From Amphiduros pacificus (taxonomy: Eukaryota > Annelida > Polychaeta > Phyllodocida > Hesionidae), in contig OX439011.1 of the NCBI GenBank assembly GCA_949316495.1, positions 22,907,995 through 22,971,994 on the forward strand: DNA of 64,000 nucleotides. Direction: 5' to 3'. Both the position numbers and the translations under genes were made by a program. The notes below the pieces were generated by a model. It saw nothing but the letters and a program-made list of their open reading frames with translations, was not told the origin of the DNA and ran no database searches. Positions 1 through 11,283 of this stretch are shown here, piece by piece. How positions within the stretch are numbered: the first letter of the stretch is position 1; every line of letters starts with the position of its first letter.

Positions 1-2303
1 AAAAGATAGTTTTCTATCAAATATAAGTCCAAGAAACTTGGTTTCTTCGACAACAGGGATTCGAGTTTGGCCAAGGTGTAGATCAGGATCTGGGTGAGCC
101 TTCCACTTTTTACAAAAGTGCATACATACTGTCTTTTTCAAAGAAAACTTAAATCCATTGTTATCAGCCCATTGTTGTAATCTATTTAGGTGTTGTTGGA
201 GCTGTCGTTCTATTGTATGCATGCTTGTTGACCTGTAGCTTAAGTTGAAATCATCAACAAAAAGTGAGCAATCTGCTCCAGGCCTCATACAATCAACAAT
301 GCTGTTAATTTTAATAATAAAAAGGGTGACTGATAATATACTACCCTGTGGAACACCCATTTCCTGATCAAAAACATCAGAAAGTGATGCACCCACTCGA
401 ACTTTAAAATGTCTGTTTGATAGAAAATTTTGAATAAAAAGGGGTAAACGACCCCTTAATCCCATATCATATAAATCGCTCATTATCCCATATTTCCATG
501 TGGTGTCATATGCCTTTTCTAAATCAAAGAAAATACTCACCACATGCTCACCTTTTATAAAACCCTCTCTTATAAATGTCTCTAAACGTACCGGGTGGTC
601 AATGGTACTTCGAGTTTTTCTAAAGCCACTTTGTGCAACAGAAATATAAGCTGCAGTTTCCAAAAACCAAACTAAACGCTCGTTAATCATTTGTTCCATT
701 GATTTACAAATACAACTTGTTAAAGCAATGGGACGATAATTATTTGAATCTGATGAATCTTTGCCAGGTTTGGGAATAGGAATGATAGTGGCTTCCCTCC
801 ATGAAGGAGGAAAATCACCGCTTTCCCAAATTGTATTAAAAATATCTAAAAGATGCCCAAGTGATTGGTCAGGGAGATGTTTAAGGACTTGGTAGTGAAT
901 TTGATCAGGTCCAGGAGCAGTATCATGAGATTTATCCAAAGCAAGTTTCAAATCTTCTATTGTAAATGATTTATTATATACTTCCAAGTTATGGGATATA
1001 AAATTTAGTTGGTTTCTTTCTTTTCTAGTTTTTATTTGTTGAAATTTGGCAGAATAATTATTGGATGAGGAATTTTTGGAAATGGTTTGACCTATTGTGT
1101 TACCTATTTCGGTGGGATTTGTAATAATTGGCCATTATGATTTAGATGTTTGATCCTTGCTCCACCTCCCTTCCCAGTAATTTTACGCACCATATCCCAG
1201 CATTTCTTAATTGGTGAACGTGTATTTAATTTAGAAACATAATCTTTCCAGCTTTTTCTTTTGCTTATTTTAATAATGTAACGGGCTTTAGCTCTCTTTA
1301 TACGAAACTGGTGCAAATTATATTGAGTTGGCTGTCGATTAAATTTTTTCAGAGCTTTTTTGCGCTCCTTGACAGCTTTTTTGCACTCATCATTAAACCA
1401 GGGTTTTTCTTTAATTTTGGAATTTGACTTTGATTTGGGAATACACCCATCAGCAATATCATACAATGTGTCTGTAAAAACTTGAAGAGGATCATCTACA
1501 TTTATAAAAATTTCTGGAGTTATTCTATTAAAACAGGATGTTTGAAATTTTGCCCAATCGGCTTTATGAAACTTCCACTTGGGGATTCGTTCGTCTGGTG
1601 GAGGAAAATGGTTATTTAGAATAATGGGGTAATGATCACTACCCCATTGATCTTCCTCTACTTCCCAGGAATAATCTAAAAATAAATTTGGAGTGCACAT
1701 GGAGAGATCTATTGATGTTAAAGAGCCTGTAGCAGGATGTAAATATGTCGGGGAATCGTCATTCCAAAGACACAAACTATTATTATTTAAAAAATCTTCT
1801 ATTATACGCCCTTTGGCATCTGTATTATTTCTGCCACCCCAAAGATAGTTGTGAGCATTAAAGTCACCAACCAACATATATGGCTGTGGCAGCTGGGTTA
1901 TCAAATTATTTAAATCTGTAATATTAACTGGCTCACTAGGTGGTAAATATATTGAACATATAGTTAATGTATTGTGCAGGGTAACCCTAACAGCAGAAGC
2001 CTGTAGATGAGTATTTAATGTTACTTTACTTTGGGGGATACAGGATTTAACAAAAATAGAAACTCCGCCATGTGCTCGGTCCATAATATCAATTGAACCG
2101 ACTTTATTATAAATCACATATCCCTTAAATGTTGTGGAATTATCTTTGAATTTAGTTTCTTGTAAACAAATTACCGATGCATTATATTTTTGGGCTAATA
2201 ACTCCAGTTCTGGCCTGTTTGCATCAAATCCTCTACAATTCCATTGTATGATATTGCCGATAGCTATTTTAAGAATAATGAGAAAAAATATATGATTCAG
2301 CAT
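1..2303 (-). pseudogene. LINE ORF2, endonuclease plus reverse transcriptase, runs off window
   Basis: I start at ATG 2303-2301, two bases after the ORF1 stop, rather than at the GTG upstream. The first 225 residues form an exonuclease/endonuclease/phosphatase domain with expected catalytic residues: N22 in QWNCRG, E49 in LQETK, D147 and N149 in GDFN, and D223-H224 in GSDHYP. RT blocks follow: PIPKPGKD, NNYRPIALT, QSGFRKTRSTIDH, FFDLEKAYDTTW, MGVPQGSILS and the active-site FVDD (261-250), then ETKFLGLIFDRKLSF at the window edge. One base is missing near 1121-1129: the frame reads NGQLL, then must shift to give TNPTEIGNTIG, which stays open to base 1. FVDD replaces the commoner YADD but keeps both aspartates. 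Confidence 0.93.
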
Positions 2304-2305
2304 AA

Positions 2306-3525
2306 TCACTTATTAAGTTTACGATTATGCTTTGAGTGCACAGGAGTAAAATTCACATCTGAAGGATCACCTGTGTCCATCCTTTCCAAGGATTTACTTC
2401 TATTTATCTTACTTTTTACTTGATCTTTGCTTTCTTTTTTGTCTGATTTATGTATTGGTCTATTATTATTAATACTTTTATTATTGGATGATGTTGAGGG
2501 AGTTTGTGAAGAGGGTTTAGTGGATGTTGCTGTTGGTTGAGGTATTACTGGGATAGTGGATGTCGTGGTCTGAGTAGATGTAGCTGAAGATTTTGAGGTT
2601 TTGGTGAAAAAGGAATAATTTTTGTCATCGATTGGCCATGTAATTTCGGTTTGAATTGCTATTGATTTTGTTTCTTTAGTTTTTACAGAGCTGGCATAAG
2701 ATGCCTTTGATGTGTTATAACTTTCTACTTGCTTCCGTGCCTCTGGAAAAAAGATATATTTTCAGTGTGTCGTATTCGCTGAATTTCCCTCTCTTTTAAA
2801 AAGGAAGGACAATTCCGCGAATACGATGGATGATTGCCTTGGCAATTGACACATTTTATTATATTTGAAGAACAATCGTCTCCACTGTGCTGAGCGGTAC
2901 ATTTTGGACATGTTTCATTACATTGATCAGATCCATGTCCATACCTCTGACACTTGAAGCAGCGCAGAGGGTTTGGAATAAATACATCAACTCTAACGTT
3001 CAAATATCCAACTTTAATAGATGTTGGAAGCTGCGCTGCTTCAAATGTCAGAATAAACGTATTGATTGGAATTTTGACACCGTCCTTTTTTATAAATATC
3101 CGCTTGCATTGAACAACATCCTGGTCTTTGAGCTCATCCACTATCTCCTCCTCAGAAACTCCCACTAAATCTGGGCATCTGATTACTCCTTTTTTATTGT
3201 TGAGAGTTTTGTGAGCTGTTATAATAACAGGAACTGTGGCCAACATTCAGCATCGTAGTAGATTGTCCGCATGGCTTTTCCGCTCAACCTCAATCAATAA
3301 TTTATTTCCCATCTTTTTAACGGTTTTTGGTACCCCGGCAATGCCTTGTATCCCCTTTGCAATTGCAAAGGGGGACATTTTTGCCAGGGTATGTTCAGCA
3401 TCAGAACTTTCCGCAATTAAAAATCTAGGCCATTTTTCTATTTTGTTTGAATCATCGTCGCTGTCTATGTCATTCCTTGGTCGTTTTTGTTTGTTTTGCG
3501 CCATGTGTGTTTTTTTATATTTCAT
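2306..3525 (-). pseudogene. LINE ORF1, nucleic-acid-binding protein with three zinc knuckles
   Basis: The ORF starts at ATG 3525 (a second in-frame ATG opens MAQNKQ) and ends at TGA 2308-2306, about 406 codons. A basic/acidic N-terminus is followed by a central domain and three cysteine-histidine knuckles: CFKCQRYGHGSDQC (CX2CX4HX4C), CPKCTAQHSGDDC and CVNCQGNHPSYSRNC, the usual triplet of Jockey-group ORF1 proteins. A Ser/Thr/Lys-rich tail follows. Two lesions are visible. There is an in-frame TGA at 3249-3247 between LLRC and MLATVP, which fits a CGA-to-TGA transition. There is also a one-base shift at the T6 tract near 2747-2752, after which PEARKQVES continues in the next frame to the terminal KLNK. 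In an intact copy it would coat the LINE RNA in a ribonucleoprotein particle. Confidence 0.9.
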
Positions 3526-4070
3526 CAGTTAGGTCCCCTACCCACTACGGAGCCCAACAAGGGGACGCCTTTCTGGGCCGGTTACTCCAAGCCCTGACGC
3601 CGTGAGGATACCCAACATGACATACTCTAAGAATTAAAACTCCACCCTTTCGGATTTTATTTATATCCCTCGATTGACCCAATCAGCAGTAATCTCCTTT
3701 CAGCAAATATTTATCAAAAATTTAAAAATTATTCCTATTTTCAAACACTGAAATTATCATTAATAAAAATCAAATAGCCAGAATATATTAAAGGAAATAT
3801 ACCACAAGCCGGTTAAATCAGATCCAGGCCTAATCTGATCTGCCTGTCTGGTGAACATTTGGATCCAAGACAGGCGTGTTGCAACTGGACCGGTATTACT
3901 GCCAAACCAGCCCAGTGCTCAGCCCGTCAGGATTCCATATCCTCCCCGACACAGGTCGCATCCCACGGCAAACAGGACGCCCCTTTAGTCGCCTTTTACG
4001 ACATGCTGGGGGGCAGTGGGGCTATTCTTTAATCCCCGCACCCACAGGGTAATCCGGATTTGGATCATTA
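3526..4070 (-). promoter_or_regulatory. LINE 5' leader / probable internal promoter region
   Basis: Between the ORF1 start and AT-rich flanking DNA lies about 540 bp of clearly GC-richer sequence, including a G/C-rich block at 3900-4050 with short self-complementary words (GTCGCC, GACATGC, CCCCGCACCC). Composition and position fit the 5' UTR of a full-length LINE. LINEs of this group usually carry an internal promoter here, but no specific element was identified. The outer limit (about 4050-4070) is set by the drop in GC; without a target-site duplication it is approximate. Confidence 0.55.
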
Positions 4071-5982
4071 CAATATACTCCTATAATGAGATTAAGAGAC
4101 GGTTTTTGTATACACATATTAACATAAATAATATCATATAGAGAAAGAGATAAGTATTCTTCTGTTAGTACAATCAGAGCATAGCAGTGATATGATATTT
4201 ACATACCTAAGTTATATGTGTCTGTTGACAACAGTAATGTCTTAAGACAGACTAGGATCAAAACATATATTTAATGTATGTTGGACAAGAAATATACAAT
4301 ATTCATGTTGTATATCAGTAGCTGATATCAGTAGATGTACTTGTATACAAGATAGAGATACATGAAACCCTGTCACTAGACAATTAAACATATTTAGATA
4401 TATACAGGTCAGAATATTACAGGCCAAAATAGATATTCTCATTTTACATTGCTTTGTTATCATATTAACGTTGCAATGCACCATTTGAGCATTTATATGG
4501 GGCCTGTTATAACAAAATTATATTGGAAATATATATAACATATGCTTTTCACATGTATATTCTCAAGGTTTCCTGTGACAATATTCTATATACACTGTGC
4601 GATGTCGCTCGCTTCACTGACTCCCAATGTCTGCTTTTCAGTTCTCCAGTTAACGTTCAAGTTAAATATAGGTTGTATGTTAGGACATAACATAATTCAT
4701 TTTACCCTCCAATCTGTTATTGCACTATGTCGTTCTTATATACCTACATGAAGAGTATCAACAAGAAAATGGTGTTTCTGATTTATGAAATATTGAATTA
4801 ATATATTTAATGACTTCCTCTTATTTTGCCTGAAGTTTGATACCATCGTAATAATGATAATTCTATGTAAATATACATGTGTCGTTTAAATGTAAACTCA
4901 TACAGCTTTTCAGAAATTTCTCCTTAATGCTCAAAATTTCTAATAGCGTTCCTCATGAAATCACTTGGTAAAACCTTGATATTGTCACAAAAATCAACTA
5001 TTTCTCAGTTTTACCAGTAAGAAAATTAAATTGGAATATTTATTTTTTAACTTCAAATTCTTATACCAAAGTTTTTTCTTTTTTCATAATTCTCGAAATT
5101 TACAAAGAAATTAAAAAAGTGCCATATCTTGGTTAAACTTAGTCATTATGACAGCAGATAGATATATGGTAATTTCATGCTTGTAGTAAATGTAGGAAAC
5201 ATTAAATTGACAGAATACAACTCACCAGCCGTTCATTCATTGATATACAATAATGACACTGAAAGGACCTTGAGTTCAATAGCTTATTTCCTTCAGATAT
5301 TGATAAAGATAGATATATGTAGTTTCATATGGGACAATATGAGTTTTTGTGAAACATAATGCGTTGTACTCTCCATAGCAGATCCAGTATATGACTCTAC
5401 TTTGCCATGCAGAGTATATGTGTCCAAATTCAAAGGTATTTGTTAAAAATAAAATCATGTTTTACCATTTAATAACTATTGTTTAGACATTTAAAAATGA
5501 TTTACTGATGTTATATTTTATATGCTGTCATCATGATTATTAGCACAGTTTGTGATTCATATGCCTCATGACTCATTTGCATAGTGATACTGTTGTCAGT
5601 ATGTGAGAGGCTCATGGTGGGCCTTTGGATATTTTCACTCACAAGCCTCAAGAACACAGGGAGATGGAGAACAAGTACAGATTGAAGAAAGAAATGCCTA
5701 ACTTAAATTACAGGGTAGGTTTATCAAAGATATTTGATTAACATTTATTTATATTTTATAAAATATTATATTTCTCACCAATGATATTGTTCATCAGAGG
5801 TAATATAACACCACCATCTGATGATCCATATTCACAAATCCTAAAAAGAAGTCTTTCTTTATTGGTTACCACATCTGTAAGATATAACAGTTTATTTATA
5901 TTACAACCATTGTTTTTACCATCCAAAATGTTTTGTTTTGGTGGCCTGAATTTCTTTAATCTTTGCGTTTAAAGAAACATTC
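4071..5982. other. AT-rich unique DNA, no gene seen
   Basis: There is no convincing ORF, repeat or RNA gene. Open frames here are under 82 codons, low-complexity and without known motifs. An octamer-type ATTTGCAT is at 5574-5581, which can occur by chance. Confidence 0.5.
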
Positions 5983-5984
5983 TA

Positions 5985-6188
5985 CAGTTGATGATAACAG
6001 AGCTCTGGATCTCAATAGAGCTGTGTATCAGTTTATCAACTGATTGTCAATGTTTATGACACCATTTGATTTTAGCATATTTCTGTATCTGACAACAATC
6101 TTATGACAATATTTTTAAAAGTTAAGATTCTGTAGAGAATTTTAAATTTTAAAGGCAACTGTGATGTTGACCGAACCATTGTTGGCTG
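5985..6188 (+). mobile_element. Old TA-flanked MITE (Tc1/mariner-like), copy 1
   Basis: The left part matches the younger copy at 35050-35264: CAG(Y)YGAYGAYAACAGAGCT, then TCAGTTTATCAAYTGATT and ACACCATTTGA in the same order and spacing. The 3' end is strongly decayed but finishes in GGCTG followed by TA, and TA also precedes the first CAG (5983-5984), as expected for Tc1/mariner-type insertion. There is no coding capacity. Confidence 0.6.
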
Positions 6189-7989
6189 TATACACAGGTT
6201 TGTGTACACATGGAAAAGTTAATTGGTAGGATGTACAGTTTCATCATCATCAACATGACCTTCATGTTTTGAATTCTAACAGTCGCTTATTTGCAGAAAT
6301 ACATTTGGCATATAAAGAGCAAAAGCTATTGACTATGATTTAATTTTATGCTTTTAAAAGAATACTTTGCCATTAAAATTTATTTTATATTTATGTTATT
6401 CCATTTCCCTAGACAGTTCACCATGATAAAACAAATAGTCAAAATAAATGGGTTAATATGTAATAGATATGAAATTGCGGTTACCCAATGCCTTCATGAC
6501 CAATGGTGAAACTTGTTGAATCACTTGTTTATTAGTATCAGCATTGTCTGAATAGTATTGGGTTCCATCCGGAAGGTATGGTGCATACACAGTGGTTGAG
6601 CCATTACTAGTTGTATCCATTGAAACCCACAAATATTACTAGCTCCAACAAGTATTTGTCTTGAATAAATAGAGATAAATATATGTTTGTAAATTGTAAC
6701 ACTATTTCAAGTTAGTACTCTAGATATTTTGGATGGCCATTATTCAGTGATCATTCACTTTTCCTGGTGTACATGTTGTACATTAATTATGCTTATATAA
6801 TTTGAAAGCAATGATTACCATATGTATTTTACATAGATAGTTAGGTAATCGAAAAGCGCATGATACAGGATTTTTATTGCGAAAATTGACTTAAATCAAA
6901 TAAATAGGAACAGCGATTTTAAAAGCTACCTCAAACACCAAATTTCTCACTTGAAACCTGCATTTTATGACCTTATTTCAATGTTTTATGTTTGTTATGC
7001 TCACTTAGTCCTGTGGTGGTCCTGAGATTGGTCTGGGGTGGACTTGTGGTGGCCCTCTGATGGTCCTGTGGGGGTCCTGTGATGGAGCTCAGCTGGTCCT
7101 TTCGGGGATGGTTCTTTCAGTGTACTTCAGATGACCAACAAACCGTAAAATGGATCAGCAAGCAGGCATGACATTATGAATAGAGCTCTGAGGTTGAATG
7201 CATTAACAGACAAATAAAAGATGTGGAATGCAGATTCAGATCTTAATCATGTGATTTTGAGCTGTGACATCACAAAATGGTTTAAAACAGGTTTTATCGC
7301 AGTGCTAAAACAGGGTGTCTATGGTTTAATCCAGTTTAGACCTGACTGTCATGATAATCATGCTGGTCATGTTAGATATGATGATTATGACTTCTTTATT
7401 TACCATTGAGTCTCAATTGCTATATCATTTTCAACCTTTGAAATCTATTTTTTCATGTATTGATTTTGAGATATAAGTGACCATAAAAGCTTATTTGGCA
7501 GAGTATTCTGGGGGACAATCAAATATGGAATATCCTCAAAACGTTTTGGATATTCTCAATGACAAAATTCAATAGTCATGAAGGTCATCATAAATTCTAT
7601 ACAAGTAGAATCATTTGAAGCATGAACATTTACAATAAACAACAAAAGACTGCCTGAATAGAAGATTTGAGATCGGGGAGTCGGCCAACATAACTGGTTC
7701 GTCTATTTGTCTGTTCGGGTGTTTCTATATCTTCTTTCACATTATCTATATTTTGATGAAAAAGCACACTGCAATATTAATATATGTTAATATGAGTGCA
7801 CACATTGATGATAATGATGATTTTCTGTGACACATCAGAACTAAACATTCTCAATCAGGTGTCATTATTAGTAATGTCAGTGGGTATCAACGCAAACTGA
7901 AGTCTGAGCTGTTTATTATGTGAACCATACAATGTTGACACTGACTCGTACAAGACATTGTACTGCTTCACTGAAGTCGCAGGTCCATT
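6189..7989. other. AT-rich unique DNA, no gene seen
   Basis: No gene is seen. A short G/T-rich stretch with imperfect GGTCCTGTGGTGG-like repeats lies at 7010-7105. A 45-bp segment at 6669-6716 resembles DNA at the end of the first 18-bp minisatellite block (8409-8452). Confidence 0.5.
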
Positions 7990-8424
7990 ACTGGATGTAA
8001 ATATGTGACTGGGTGTAAATATGTGGCTGGTTGTATATATGTGGCTGGTTGTAAATATGTGACTGGGTGTAACTATGTGACTGGGTGTAAATATGTAGCT
8101 GGTTGTAAATATGTGACGGTGTAAATATGTGACTGGGTGTAAATATGTGACTGGGTGTAAATATGTGACTGGATGTAAATATGTGACTGGATGTAAATAT
8201 GTGACTGGGTGTGACTGGGTGTAAATATGTAGCTGGTTGTAAATATGTGACTGGGTGTAAATATGTGACTGGGTGTAAATATGTGACTGTGTGTAAATAT
8301 GTGACTGGATGTAAATATGTGACTGGATGTAAATATGTGACTGGGTGTAACTATGTGACTGGGTGCAAATATGTGACTGGGTGTAAATATGTGACTGGGT
8401 GTAAAAATGATGATAAATATGTGG
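7990..8424 (+). repeat. 18-bp minisatellite, block 1
   Basis: About 24 tandem copies of TGTAAATATGTGACTGGG with point variants such as GGATG, GTTG and AGCTGG. Because 18 is a multiple of three, one frame reads CKYVTG over and over (8211-8453). This is a consequence of the repeat, not a gene: variants include stops and short deletions with no sign of coding constraint. Confidence 0.95.
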
Positions 8425-8872
8425 TTGTAAATTGTAGCACTATTTCACGTTAATACCTGTTTTTGATGCATAGCAGATAACTCAGAGAATTCTGATACCA
8501 GATGTCATATCTATAACAAATTTACTCCCACAGATGGCAGCACATGTGAACTGGATCAAAATCAATGATAAAACAAATGTTTATTGGAATATGTCATATC
8601 ATTTCTTTTCAAATTGTAAATGAATGTATAAGTATATTTTTCGTTTCACAATTGATGTATGTTTGGAGTAATTATGTTTGAAGGTGTGACGGCCATATAT
8701 ATGAAATATGGCATCATGGCAAAGCATTGTTTTAAACAAATATATTTGAATTATATTTGTAAATAATTATGCCACAATAAATGATAGCAAGTACCTTTTT
8801 TAGTCTGTCCTGAATATTCATGATTAAAAAACTTGATGCAGAGGTCTCTGCCTGAAGGGTTGGTTTGTTATC
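8425..8872. other. Unique spacer between two minisatellite blocks
   Basis: 450 bp of AT-rich single-copy-looking sequence separates two blocks of the same 18-bp repeat. No gene or second repeat is seen. It may be an insertion or the original sequence between independently expanded blocks. Confidence 0.5.
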
Positions 8873-9300
8873 CCTGTAAATATGAGACTGGATGTAAATA
8901 TGTGACTGGGTGTAAATATGTGACTGGGTGTAAATATGTGACTGGATGTAAATATGTGACTGGATGTAAATATGTGACTGGGTGTAAATATGTGACTGGA
9001 TGTAAATATGTGACTGGATGTAAATATGTGACTGGATGTAAATATGTGACTGGATGTAAATATGTGACTGGATGTAAATATGTGACTGGATGTAAATATG
9101 TGACTGGATGTAAATATGTGACTGAATGTAAAAATGTGACTGGATGTAAATATGTGACTCGGAGTAAATATGTGACTCGGAATAAATATGTGACTGGGTG
9201 TAAATATGTGACTCGGGGTAAATATGTGACTCGGAGGAAATATGTGACTCGGTGTAAATATGTGACTGGATGCAAATATGTGACTGGATGTATATGTGTG
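8873..9300 (+). repeat. 18-bp minisatellite, block 2
   Basis: About 24 more copies of the unit in block 1, here mostly the GGATG variant and homogeneous in the middle (8990-9120). The last units (9160-9260) carry CTCGG variants. Long frames on both strands (CKYVTG on plus, HIYIQS and YLHPVT on minus) are by-products. The block ends exactly where a SINE tail begins. Confidence 0.95.
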
Positions 9301-9384
9301 ACATTTAGTGAGGCATCACTATATTTGTTACAAGTAGGTCATGTCATGAAGTAATTGATATGATGATGAAAGTGATGTAAAACG
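9301..9384 (+). mobile_element. SINE 3' tail fragment
   Basis: Sequence from AGGCATCACTATAT through TACAAGTAGGTCATGTCATG to GAAAGTGATGTAAAAC matches the 3' part of the SINE at 36236-36528 block by block. The tRNA-like head is absent or replaced by the minisatellite. Confidence 0.75.
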
Positions 9385-11283
9385 CCTAAGTAATACATCA
9401 TCTTTTACAAGATAACATTATATCATATGAATGTGAATTATTTTTATTACCCTTATCTCTGTTTGTTCTCTATAAATCTGTTGGTTCTCTACCAAAGTAT
9501 TTTAATGTATATTGAACCTGGAAGGTTTCTGCAGTCATAAATGATAAATGAAATGCTGAAATAATTTTGACTTTTATCACCATATCTAAAAGGAATTGCT
9601 GAAATGATATAGTTTTGCGCAATTAGATAATTAAATAATCAGTTGAAATGTGCGTCATTATCCACATACTATCCACTACTAGTAACCGTCACTTTCGTTT
9701 TTCATTCTTTTGCAAATCAAACAAGGATTTATTTTACAAATCTTTAAAAAACAAAAACCCAAAAAAAGTTGAGTACATACCTTTATCTGTCAAAGGCATT
9801 CAGGTTTACTCCATTAATCAACAATATTAAGTCTCAAGGGAAACTCCTAAATGTTAATTTACAAACGCTGCCTATTTAATTTTCAATTTTGTCACAATTA
9901 TTTTAAATCCCTCTGGTTGATTTCTAGCTCATCAATTGGAAGTTATAACCCATCACAAAGTGTAATCCTACTCAACTTAATAAGCAATTAAAGTTTTCTC
10001 CTCTCAATAAAGCAATCCTGTAGCAGTCAAAATTTGATTCCTTCGGGGCCCATTTATTTTCAGATTAAGGCACCAAGGAACTGTGGTAATTTATTTCACA
10101 AGTCTTTTCTTGTTCAAACACCATTTCTTTGCCATGGAGTAGCTAAGGATCATTACATTGCAATTTGACAAATAATTTGATTATTTAAGAAGTAAGGAGA
10201 GTGAGAAACAGCAGAATTTTTTTGTAGATTTTATTGATGGTCCACTTAATTGAGCAATTAGGATGATAGTGCTGAAAGGAAACATTAAAATAACAAAGGA
10301 AATATTAATTTATCACCTTATTAAAATGTAGTTCTTTTCTAATATTCAAGATCAGTCGCGATATTAGATTAATCACTTTAAAAATTGGCAATTTTGAACA
10401 AAGTTTTGATAATATTTATACAAGCAATAACATATAAGATATGATTTAAGGGAAGAAGTAACTACCATACCTTAATGACATATATGCTACAAGCTCTTGT
10501 GTGCATTGGACATTGGAAAGCTTTTAAGAAATTCTTGCATTTACAGAATATTTGGCCACCAATATATAGTCTTATGTGAAGCAAATTATTGACTTGATAT
10601 ATATATCTGTTGTCAATATCTGTTGAATATAGGCAACAATGTTTTACATTTTTCTTCAATGATGTCGTCTTTTTGCATGCTTAATATTCATATAAAATTG
10701 AAAAATGAATTATTTTCAGTCCAATATTTTTAAACTTTTGTCTTTGATGAATGTTGTAGTTCTATTGTTTATGAATTAATATAATAGCTTTAGCGTGGAT
10801 TAAAAAAAACAAAAAAGATAAACAAAATAATAATAGTAATGATAATGACAACTTGTATTTATTTTCAAGAAAATGTTTCTTGCAGAGGTTTGCGTGATTA
10901 CAACAAAATTGTATGTGTTTGCTTGACTTCACAAAGCTTTTAACACTTGCATTTTACAAACCTACAAATCATCTTAAGGATGGGCGAATTTAATATGCTT
11001 TCCAAGAATCAATAATAAGTTGTCTATTGAAAATAGTATTTTTTTATTAGTCAGTCACTGTAAGAATATATGAAATTTGTAGCATTGCTTGAAACGTCAG
11101 CTTTTTAATTATTGTTCACAATTGACAATGTATACACATGATGAAATCCTGCTCAACACCATATTATAATCCTATCCGTATGTGTAAAACAATGTCATTC
11201 ACCTAGTGAAATAAATGACCTGCAGTGATGTCTTTGTATCTACAAATTACAGCACAAGTTGTCTCTCCTGTGTATTTAAAATG
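9385..11283. other. Unique AT-rich DNA, possible non-coding conserved segment
   Basis: No ORF of note. The part at 9840-10320 is non-repetitive and dense in AATTA/TAATT words, including ACTTAATTGAGCAATTAGG at 10246-10264, as expected of a homeodomain-bound element. That reading is inference from words only. Confidence 0.35.

Larger units (their letters stand above)
1..4070 (-). mobile_element. Jockey/Nimb-like non-LTR retrotransposon (LINE), 3' end outside window
   Basis: A two-ORF LINE lies on the minus strand. It has a 5' leader (4070-3526), an ORF1 with three zinc knuckles (3525-2306), and an ORF2 with an apurinic-type endonuclease followed by reverse transcriptase (2303 to beyond base 1). 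The RNA-binding ORF1 protein and the endonuclease/RT protein would together carry out target-primed reverse transcription. Three CCHC-type knuckles plus an N-terminal endonuclease opening QWNCRG place it in the Jockey/I group; Nimb is my best guess. I count one nonsense codon and two single-base frameshifts in about 3.5 kb of coding sequence, so the copy is dead but young. The 3' UTR, tail and target-site duplication are not in the window. Confidence 0.93.

Noticed and set aside
5660-5712. Possible short first exon MENKYRLKKEMPNLNYR before a GT
   Set aside because: Too short, no acceptor or conserved motif, and the surroundings are ordinary AT-rich DNA.
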